Shown here: piece by piece, positions 57,401-64,000 of the stretch
Layout: the number at the start of each line of letters is the position of its first letter
Numbering within the stretch: the first letter of the stretch is position 1
NCBI GenBank assembly: GCA_030407085.1
Contig: CM059582.1
Location: 11,699,501-11,763,500 of the forward strand
Reading direction: 5' to 3'
Length of the DNA stretch: 64,000 nt
DNA from: Trichopria drosophilae
Lineage: Eukaryota; Arthropoda; Insecta; Hymenoptera; Diapriidae
Notes under the pieces: model-generated
Database searches by the model: none
What the model was told of the DNA's origin: nothing
What the model saw: only the letters and a program-made list of their open reading frames with translations
Made by a program: the position numbers and the translations under genes

Positions 57401-58885
57401 TGATAAAACACAACACGAGTCATCTACTTCTCGATTCTGCGTTGAAATTACGTATAACACACATAATTCCGTAATCATCTTTATCGACCAATTTTTAGTC
57501 CTGATTTACGGAAGTAATTGTGATCTTTGATCTATATTGAAAACGTACTGTTTACAACAACTTTATATTTTTTTAGTAAATAGATAAAACATTGTATGTT
57601 AAATTTCCAAAAATTGATAACATTCCAAGCGGTACCGAATGTTCGTAACGTTCTTAAAACGTTTTGTAAACGTTCTTAAAACGTTCTGTAAACGTTCTTA
57701 AAACGTTTTGTAAACATTCTTAAAACGTTCTGTAAACGTTCTTAAAACGTTCTGTAAACGTTTTATAAACGTTTTGTAAACATGGCCGACATACAAAATT
57801 TTGAAAAAGTTTCTAAAACGTTTTTAAAACGTTACGGATATACGTTGCCTGGTGGGATCTAAAAATTAGTATTTAATAAAATAATAACTGTAATTTATTA
57901 ACTGAAACATGTTTTTGGTTGTTTATTACAAATTTGTATAGGGAGATTTTGTGTATTTGGTTTAGTTTTCAATAGTATTGTAAGCTTTTGTTCTATTTTA
58001 ACGACTAAATATTTCTGTAGTTTTCACATATATTCCAGTACATTTTTGTAGAAAAATTCTTTAAAATTCTGTGACTAATCCTGATTTTTCTCCAGAAAAC
58101 CCCGACCTTTTAAAAAAATCGACGCAGTTAGGGACGTTACACCAAAGTACCCCTACTTTTTTAAAAAACAAACATTTTTTTAGAAAAATTCCTAGTGTCG
58201 AGTTTCAATGAGATGAACTATTAAAATACCGATAATTTCTACAATTTCTTTAATAAATGTTAAAATGAAATTTGGGTACTGGTATTCTAAGTATTTTATA
58301 AAAATGTTGCAAATTTTTTCATTTATTTTCAACGATCGAGATCGCTTTTTATACACACATTTTATTGATTATAACCCATTTTAGTCGAGAAAATAATGAA
58401 AAAGAAAAAAAAACGACCTGAAAATCATAGATTTTTTTGTTTATTTTGCAAAATTTTTGCTTAAATACTCGGTTTTTTTTTTGCATTTTCTCATCCGAAA
58501 TCGATGCAGCAGGCTTGCAAAAAGTAGAAAAGGTATCTTTTAAAGATCAAAAAACAAACAAAATTCTTTTTACTGGAAAACTGAGCTAAAGTTTACATAT
58601 GTGATGTTGTCATTTCGGGGTAAAAAGGGTTAAAGTATCAGAAGGAATCGAAATCTTATTTATTTATTAGTTTCATAAATCTTCGGGGTCCAATTTAGTA
58701 TGAACTTTTTAAAATATGTATTATAAGAAATGTTGAAACGTCTTCTGACTTATTAACCAATTTTTAGTTCCCTATCTTTCATTTTTTCTGGTGTATTTAA
58801 ACAATTCAAAATTCATAACAAAATATTAAATATTACCTAAAATAACGACTAAGAGTACGACTGCGTGTATGAGTCCTTTAAGCAT
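45438..58885 (-). CDS. Small secreted cysteine-rich protein with one EGF domain, four exons
   Basis: Not recognised as a named gene. Coding exons, in - strand order: 58885-58837, 53695-53558, 51317-51186, 45499-45438. All borders are GT-AG and phases match, giving 126 residues. Signal peptide: MLKGLIHAVVLLVVILG, cleavage probably near MSTEA|C. Then a six-Cys segment of spacing C-x8-C-x6-C-x-C-x3-C-x11-C (residues about 23-58), a canonical six-Cys EGF domain (CGQPKIC, HHGGTC, YKCLC, GYYGKHC), and a short tail QCPRSVSRFEGRFPYECVVI with two more Cys. No membrane anchor. Probably an extracellular signalling, matrix or secretory-tissue peptide; this is inference. A splice acceptor ahead of exon 1 (58918-58919) shows at least one upstream non-coding exon. 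The introns (5.1, 2.2 and 5.7 kb) are repeat-filled. Confidence 0.78.
45604..46420. repeat. Tandem repeat, about 173-bp unit, nearly five copies
   Basis: Units start AATGCAGCTTAA at about 45605, 45774, 45950, 46125 and 46300; each contains TGAAAAAATTACTGAAGACA, ATAATATGCAAATAAATTAT and ends in a pyrimidine run CCCCTCCCCTCC. High identity between copies. Lies in the last intron of the secreted gene. Confidence 0.88.
46560..47430. mobile_element. ATGGCGGATCC module cluster in both orientations
   Basis: One or two + oriented modules (46560-46740; GGATTTTTGGGGTCGCTGAT, AAAAATGGCGGATCC), then - oriented ones (46900-47430; CGTAATCAGCGACCCC, TTTTTGTCCGCCATATTGG). Same modules as at 35062-36810. No clear outer ends. 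Confidence 0.6.
47608..47821. mobile_element. MITE, CAGTAGAACTTCACTTTATT ends (family b), copy 1
   Basis: 214 bp, inverted ends CAATAGAACTTCACTTTATT and complement of GACAATAAAGTGAAGTTCTACTG; TA follows the right end. Shares ACACTGG/CCAGTGTCGTG and GCGCAAGAAACGATGCGCAT with the copy at 53121. Confidence 0.75.
48007..48140. mobile_element. Short inverted-end element (family e), copy 2
   Basis: CAGTACTATATCCGTAAAAT at the left, complement of the right end CAGTATTTTTCGATGCAAGG. Related to 6556-6775. 134 bp. Confidence 0.5.
48145..49044. other. Intronic DNA, no recognised feature
   Basis: AT-rich. An ACAGGGTGTCCAAG word at 48604 resembles the start of repeats common in insects, but no matching end was found. 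Confidence 0.35.
49049..50970. mobile_element. Probable 1.92 kb TTAA-flanked element with ATGGCGGATCC modules
   Basis: TTAACCC at 49045-49051 (and again at 49053-49059) and GGCTTAA at 50968-50974. The right-end word TACATTTCGTCCTTAATGG parallels TACATTTGGTCCTTAAAGG at the end of 37237-39147, and the lengths are nearly equal. Left arm 49060-49205 pairs with 49870-50015 (GATTGAGTGATTTTTTCCCT against its complement). Modules at 50430-50900 are all + oriented. It may be two elements side by side. Confidence 0.55.
51186..51317 (-). CDS. Secreted EGF protein, exon 3 (EGF domain)
   Basis: Acceptor AAATTTAG|TT and donor AAATAC|GTAAGT. Codes RRNDVCGQPKICHHGGTCLQ then SSDPRYKCLCQGTGYYGKHC, with the six Cys, the GG before C3 and the GYYG before C6 typical of EGF domains. 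An overlapping 85-codon frame here lacks this pattern. Confidence 0.85.
51330..53110. other. Intronic DNA, no recognised feature
   Basis: AT-rich sequence of the intron between exons 2 and 3 of the secreted gene. Short frames (for example 52771-52989) show no recognisable motif and no splice context. Confidence 0.4.
53121..53347. mobile_element. MITE family b, copy 2
   Basis: 227 bp, ends CAGTAGAACTTCACTTTATT / complement of ACAATAAAGTAAAGTTCTACTG, TA on both sides (53119-53120, 53348-53349). The most complete copy. Confidence 0.82.
53558..53695 (-). CDS. Secreted EGF protein, exon 2 (six-Cys segment)
   Basis: Acceptor TTTTTTTCAG and donor TATG|GTAAAT. Codes GMSTEACEDRDKVYGCTSYN then DKCICSYGCKSEFVFANLDE and CKLALY. 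Six Cys; the spacing fits no family I can name with confidence. Confidence 0.82.
53790..53883. mobile_element. MITE family b, internally deleted copy 3
   Basis: About 94 bp: GTAGAACTTCACTTTATTG, a shortened centre (GTTAGCGCCTTTACAAAGTG) and AATAAAGTGAAGTTCTA. A near-perfect small hairpin. Confidence 0.75.
54000..54100. repeat. GACAAAAAGGACAC-type degenerate repeat
   Basis: Words like CACGGCGACAAAAAGACATT are complements of the GTCTTTTTGTCGYNGTG words at 54590-55530, so this looks like a short inverted outlier of that array. Confidence 0.6.
54590..55530. repeat. T-rich degenerate tandem array
   Basis: About fifteen irregular copies (about 55-70 bp) of TTTTTTGTACATGCGTCTTT, TTGTCTTGTGATTATTTTTG and TTTTGTCGT words. 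The long frames over it (for example 55069-55512) are hydrophobic only because of TTT/GTC repetition. Confidence 0.8.
56305..56340 (+). mobile_element. Retroposon-type 3' tail
   Basis: AGAAGGGGTATAACCCGTT followed by AAATAAAAATAAATAAAT. The stem GGGT/ACCC (56310-56320) plus A-rich tail matches the other retroposon ends in this window. The upstream coding part is not recognisable. Confidence 0.5.
56602..56674 (+). tRNA. tRNA-Ala (anticodon AGC)
   Basis: 73 nt, full cloverleaf: acceptor GGGGGCG/CGCCTCC with the G3-U70 pair that defines alanine tRNAs, discriminator A, D arm GCTC...GAGC, anticodon stem CTCGC/GCGAG with loop TTAGCAT, T arm CCGGG/CCCGG with loop ATCGATA (A at position 54, as in insect tRNA-Ala). 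No intron, no encoded CCA. Followed by a run of eleven T (56679-56689), an RNA polymerase III stop. Nested in the first coding intron of the secreted gene, on the opposite strand. Confidence 0.97.
56679..56689 (+). terminator. RNA polymerase III terminator of tRNA-Ala
   Basis: Run of T starting four bases after the mature tRNA 3' end. Confidence 0.85.
56700..57640. other. Intronic DNA, no recognised feature
   Basis: AT-rich; nothing beyond short random frames. Confidence 0.4.
57648..57782. repeat. 22-bp tandem repeat, about six copies
   Basis: Unit ACGTTCTTAAAACGTTYTGTAA, itself made of two ACGTTYTKWAA halves. Flanks contain further ACGTT words to 57845. Confidence 0.9.
57850..58780. other. 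Intronic DNA, no recognised feature
   Basis: AT-rich; AAAGGGTTAA at 58626-58635 resembles a TTAA-element right end, but no left end could be assigned. Confidence 0.35.
58837..58885 (-). CDS. Secreted EGF protein, exon 1 (signal peptide)
   Basis: ATG at 58885-58883 (context GCGGCCATGC). Codes MLKGLIHAVVLLVVIL plus one base, donor TTAG|GTAATA. The exon begins at 58917 after TTATGTTTCAG, so 32 bases of 5' UTR precede the ATG. Confidence 0.78.
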
Positions 58886-58917
58886 GGCCGCTCCCTTTGT
58901 AGATTTAGTAGTTGAAT

Positions 58918-60500
58918 CTGAAACATAAATTAATTTCATTCGTAAATATTAACTAAAATACCTCCCCTATTATTTAATCGTTACTTCATGGCAAATGACA
59001 CGTGGTTATTTATTCAGTAGAATATAGCTATTAATGATGGGTTCGTTGATAATTATTAACGTAGTTAAAATCAAGAGCAGAAAATTCTACTGGTAATTTA
59101 AATGCAAATATTTCGTCGGTGACTCACATCGACATCTTCAAAAGAAGTCTTTGTATTGATGAATGGGGCGATTCACTTCGAAGGTTAAAAATTTTCTCTT
59201 GTAGATCATGATAACTAACTAATTAAGTCGTGATCATTTCGAAATATAAATTGGAGTCTTTTTAATTAAAATTTCCTTGAATATGAACATTTTTATATTA
59301 TTCAGAAGTTCAGTTTTTGCATAAAAAGTATAGGTAAAAAATTATCATAAAAATCTATAGACTAAAGACATTAAAACAAATTTTTCTTTAAATTAGACAA
59401 AAAAGTATAGACTAAACATTTTTTAGAGTAATTTTTTCCCCTTTTAGAATGCAAAACCGAAATATCTTACACTCTAAAACTCAGTTTCTTATTTTGTGAC
59501 ATTTTTAAGTGCCAAAAATTTCATGAAATAAGTCACTTGCTTTTACAGTATTTTTATACAAAAAAATTGTTATCACCGTGAAGTTACATTATAAAATAAC
59601 TATTAATTTACATTTCATCATATCGAGATGTTATGGATTTTATTAATGACAGTATTTTGTATTTGTTTCACTACATTTAGTAATTTTATGAATTTATCAA
59701 TTATTGGATGTAGTATTTAATCTTCACGACTTCAGTATCACGATGTAGTGAAGTATGACGTCTTGTTTCAGCAGTTTTTTGAAACTTAACACTATTCAGA
59801 TAAGACGTTATCTTCACCTTTAACCGACTACATAAATGTTACATTTCTATGCTGTCATAGCATATTTTTATTTTCTTATGTTATGACATCTAAATTCGGT
59901 AAACTTCAATATAATACTTAAGAACATTGTGTTTACGTCTAAAAATTAATAATTGTTTTAATTGAAATAATTGAATAATTGTTTTAAATTGTTTTATGAC
60001 GAATTTTAATTATTAAAAAAAGTGTTTTTTACTTTGAAGTTTTCTGATTGTGGTTATTAAGTTTATGGCAAAATAGAACACAAATGAGCTTTCAATGTTT
60101 TATTTATTAAACGATTTTATGTAATAATATTTATAAGTTTTATGCAAAGTGGAATTAAATATTTAATTTATTTATTCTGGTATGTGAATCGTGTCAAACT
60201 ATTCTCTAAATTCCTTCGAGTGAAAATTTTATTTTGTGAATAGTGACATTTTACTACATTATGAGTGAAAGAAAAACCCTGACACCTAGAATAAGGAAAT
60301 GTCATTCTCAATAGAGTGAACATTTCACTCTTCGTAAAAGTGTGGCACAATTCTCACTCCAACTGTTTATAGTCATGAGGATTTTATAAGAAACATTTAA
60401 AAACACCACATGATAATATAATAAATAAAAAACTTAATACAAAAGTAAATAATATCATTATTTTAAAAAAATCCTTTTTTTCAATGTATAATAAACCTAT
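58918..60500. other. Upstream intron or flank of the secreted gene
   Basis: AT-rich with no recognisable exon, RNA gene or repeat. The upstream non-coding exon implied by the acceptor at 58918 was not located. Confidence 0.35.
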
Positions 60501-60506
60501 AATGAT

Positions 60507-60560
60507 TTTTTATTTATTTATTTTTAACCCCTAATGGGATTATTTTACCGAAGTTGTTTT
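60507..60560 (-). mobile_element. Possible retroposon 3' tail, minus strand
   Basis: On the - strand: AATCCCATTAGGGGTTAAA then AATAAATAAATAAA. A CCC/GGG stem plus AAAT tail fits the pattern of the other ends; no coding part seen. Confidence 0.35.
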
Positions 60561-60569
60561 TTATGTGAT

Positions 60570-62070
60570 ATTATACTACATCTTGTATTTTAGGCATTCT
60601 TATATTATCTCAGTTTTAAATACATTGTGTTAACGACATTTTTAAAATGCTTTATAAGTTTATGTGATGTCCGAAAAATATTAAAGAATCATTAATTAAA
60701 ATCATTGAATAGAAATATTTTTTTACCAAAATGTATACTGGAAAAAAAGAATAGTTGATTTTACCATCTGAATTGTAGGGTCTAGTACAACTACGTTTTT
60801 TAGTTGGTTCTATTATTTAAATGGTAGGCTTGACGACATAATTTATCGAAGTCCCTATTTAAATATTAAAATTAACTAAAAACGATGACTGTGTCTTATT
60901 CTAGTTAGTAGTTAAATTAGTGTTTACCAAATTCAATATTATTTTCAGTCCGGAGTGTTTAATACAAAATTTTAAAAAACGCAGTGAAGATACAGAAAAA
61001 ATTCATAAACATCAGATATTTACTATTGAATGTAAATTCAAATGCGAGTTTTCAAGGAATTACTTAATCAATTGTTTGTTAAATTATCGATTTACAAAAT
61101 CATGTTGAAAAATCAAGCGCAATTTCACTAATTCACAGAATATAATTTTCCTATTTTTGAGTTGAAAAAATGTGCTTCACGAACCCTCAGACAATGATTC
61201 CTGAAATCGAACACTTTTCATCTATTTTGGTACTGTTTAGGGAGAAGCCCAATAATTTTTTGTTTGTCAAAGTGCAGTAAAACCCCTCACGGTGTTCTAA
61301 TACTCAAGACGTCAAAAAAGTCGGAATTTTTTGTAGGAAAATTTCATCGGAATCACAGAATTTAAAAACTAAAATTCTAGTGGAAATGCTCGTTCAATTT
61401 TCTCGAATTTCACTAAATTTTTTGTGATACACAAACGTGAACAAATGTGAACACATGGGTACGTCATGTGCAGACGACAGAAGGAAATATTTTTTTATTA
61501 CAAGAAACACGAAAGACTAGTTTCGTCAGCAATATTTGTTGAAATATTCACTTTAAAGCATTTTTCTTCTCTTTATGGTTATGCTCATTTTCAGATGTCT
61601 TCAAAATTTTATTCTTTGTGGAATTTCGAAATGAAAAGTATTTTTTGATTCTTAAAATAATGACTCTACCGGAATATTTTAATCACGTTACATTTTCAAG
61701 AAAAGTGAGGTTAAATATGTGAAAACTTTCGTTTCTCGGTGTATTTTGATTGTTTTTGTAGAAAAAGAGATTTTACTTATGAGAACTACAATATCATTTT
61801 CGAAGTATTCTTTAGTCCTGAAAACAATGGCTCGGATGGATTTTTTCTATAACATATTATCGAGATAAGTATAAGGTTAAGTATGTAACAAAATTACTTT
61901 TTTGACATATTTCGATTGTTTTGGCAACATAATAGAATTTACTTTTGATATTTGCGGTTCTCAGTTTTTTTTTGTGTTAAAAATGCTGCAGGGCGAAAAA
62001 TCGAGTTCTACTCCCGGATTTTTAAAAATTTGTATTCGTAGCAGTTATAACTATCTAAATGCTTACATGA
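60570..62070. other. AT-rich DNA, no recognised feature
   Basis: No supported gene. Short frames are isolated and without motifs. Confidence 0.35.
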
Positions 62071-62075
62071 AATCA

Positions 62076-63232
62076 CCCAGTCAGCACTGGACGTCCAGTG
62101 GACGTACACATTTCGTCCATGTTACGTCCATACGTCCAGGACAAAAAATGGACGTAAATGGACGTCCAACGTACGTACATCTCCGGACGTTATATGTACG
62201 TCCATCTTTGAACATCCAACGGACGTCCATATTACGTCCAAATTAGGTCCATAAATGTATGGACGTATATCGTATGTCCTATGTACGTACATACTTGGAC
62301 GTCCAATGTACATACTTATGTGGACGTCTAAGGTACGTTCATTTTTCGACAATTCGGACCTGCATTTTTATGGACGAATAATGGACGTCCAGTGTACATA
62401 CATACTTGGAGATCCAGTGTACGTACATAAGTGAACGTCCGCGGCACCTCCGCGACGCGCTGGTGTGAAGAACTCCTTTGTCTTTTATGGCTCCTTTACA
62501 CGCGGTACTCCTTATATTTTTACGTAAATTAATGAAATTCGATAATTTCGGTCGCATTTGTTGGCGTGGATCGTTGGAGGCCCGTATAAGTGCAGAAGTG
62601 GACATACGTTGGATATATTATATTACGTATATTTTGTTCGCTTAAAGTCCATTTTCGGACCATTGAACGGCCATATTTCGTGCGGAATGTTACAATATTG
62701 AACGTAAAATAATTTGGACGTTATTAGTCCATAGAATACTGAACGTATATTGGACGACCAATGGACTTGATATGTTACGTATTTCGTCCGTTATGGTCCA
62801 TCGAACGTCCACTCTTGGGCCACTGTACGTACATTTTGGACGTCCACCGCACGTTCAAATGTGTGTAGTCTGGTCGTTCCATGAAATAATAATGGACGTT
62901 CAGTGGACCTCCTATGGACGTCCACTGGACCATATTTTATCCACGGTACATCCATGTTTAGTCCACATTTCGTACACAGCCGTCTTTTGGACGTCCATAT
63001 ACCACTTATTTCGTCCATTTATTGGCCACACTTCGTCCATAGTACGTCCAAATTTCACCCAGAGTACGTACACGTCTGGACGTCCATTGGATGTACACTT
63101 CTCTCTCCTCTGGACGTACCATGGACGTACAATGGACGTCCCAAATGTGCAATATGGACGTCCAGTGGAAGTTCCTTCTGGACATAGCGTACGTACATTG
63201 GACGTCCAATGGACGTACATGTGCTGATTGGG
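62076..63232. mobile_element. 1.16 kb element built of TGGACGT words
   Basis: Ends CCCAGTCAGCACTGGACGTC and (right, complement) CCCAATCAGCACATGTACGT form inverted repeats. The interior is about 90% degenerate repeats of TGGACGTCCA, ATGGACGTAC and their complements; since GGACGTCC is its own complement, the whole can fold on itself. A less repetitive core lies at 62440-62640 (GGCACCTCCGCGACGCGC). The target duplication is not clear. All long frames (for example 62772-63227) are products of the repeat. Confidence 0.75.
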
Positions 63233-63239
63233 CAATGAG

Positions 63240-64000
63240 TGGTTTTATATAACAAATTATGAGATTATACATTTAAGTTTTTAGGTCGTAAATAGCCTGC
63301 TTTAGGATAAACTAGATTTAAAACAAATTGTTTTTGACCATTCTAAAATATAGCATAAAGTTTTTTAGAATTTTGTGAAACTTTTTCAGAATTTTTTTGA
63401 ATTCGCCGTTTTTTGAAAGTGATTAAACAATTTTCGGTAGAATCTTACATATTTTTACATATTTTTTTAATACATACATATTTTTTTAATCATTCTCAAC
63501 ACTTTTTGTTGCATAAAATTGTACTGCACAAGTTTTTATCAAAATTCAATTACATGGGACCACAACTTTTAAGTGGCAGTTTCAATTGCACGATTTTAGA
63601 AGATTTTATGAAAAAAGAAAAGATGCTTCAGGATAAAAATAAGGTTTGAAAAAAAATAATTTTTTATCCTAATAAAATAATTTTTTGCTTCAATTTCGTA
63701 TCAAAATGGAAGTTGAACAAAATTGAAAGGTACACATCCTGCTAATTTATCAGAAATTTCAATATGACGACACCTTGAAAAAAATTGGTAAAATATTTCG
63801 AAATACTTCAATTTTTCTTTTTCTTGTCAATTTTTTCGAGAAAGTAGAATAATGAGATTCTATTGAAACTATGGACAAAAGTGGTCAAAACCTTTGAATT
63901 TTAAGAAAACAATTTAGTTTTATACCCTACATCACTGTAAATACCTTAAAATGGCGTTTCAATGAAAAATTGTTTGAAAGCTACCGCAAAATCTATGAGC
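63240..64000. other. AT-rich DNA, no recognised feature
   Basis: Nothing supportable; the frame 63413-63649 has no recognisable similarity or start context. Confidence 0.35.

Noticed and set aside
62772..63227. 151-codon open frame and several overlapping ones
   Set aside because: Products of TGGACGT repeats read in different frames (DVHWTS-type runs).

Overview
This is a eukaryotic and almost certainly insect nuclear window. Genes are split by GT-AG introns, the background is AT-rich, and CCTAA/TTAGG-type repeats (the common insect telomere motif) occur. A tRNA-Ala of the insect type and two conserved animal housekeeping genes are present. Roughly two thirds of the window is transposon-derived or tandemly repeated, with many foldback (large inverted-repeat) structures. 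No bacterial features, operons or CRISPR arrays are seen.

Genes. (1) Glycyl-tRNA synthetase, + strand, coding exons 1748-1807, 8111-9794, 9869-10056 and 11584-11694. They join in phase to 680 residues. An in-frame upstream ATG at 1553 could add an Arg-rich mitochondrial presequence, so one gene may supply both cytosol and mitochondrion. (2) Unr/CSDE1, a cytoplasmic RNA-binding protein with five clear cold-shock domains, + strand, ten coding exons from 22037 to 39544 joining in phase to 885 residues, with a probable non-coding first exon ending at 20826 and a long A/T-run-rich 3' UTR to about 41345. (3) A small secreted cysteine-rich protein with one EGF domain, - strand, four exons between 58885 and 45438 joining in phase to 126 residues. 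It lies tail-to-tail with Unr. A tRNA-Ala(AGC) gene at 56602-56674 (+) sits inside its first coding intron.

Repeats by region. 1-300: 3' end of a non-LTR retroposon. GlyRS intron 1: a TTAGG-like array split by a MITE (2396-3838), then a 2.8 kb foldback (about 4775-7540) carrying further MITEs. 10091-19810: several TA-flanked MITEs, a small TTAA-flanked element, a perfect 33-bp-arm hairpin and a retroposon tail on the - strand. Unr intron after coding exon 1: a 2.65 kb TTAA-flanked element built from modules containing ATGGCGGATCCAATATGG. Unr intron 25835-32795: local duplications, a head-to-head MITE dimer and three decayed non-LTR retroposons. Unr last intron: two more module-bearing foldbacks (35062-36810 and 37237-39147). 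Between Unr and the secreted gene: six tandem copies of an AT-rich palindrome (41584-45206). Inside the secreted gene's introns: 170-bp tandem repeats, two more module clusters, three copies of a 0.1-0.23 kb MITE, a T-rich degenerate array and a 22-bp tandem repeat. Upstream of it: a 1.16 kb element made of TGGACGT words.

The most novel-looking signals are: a family of TTAA-flanked CCC...GGG elements without a transposase whose interiors are tandem and inverted ATGGCGGATCC modules; a 3' stem-loop followed by an A-rich tail shared, with compensating stem changes, by several retroposon ends; and the tandem palindrome array that carries the polyadenylation hexamer region of the secreted gene.
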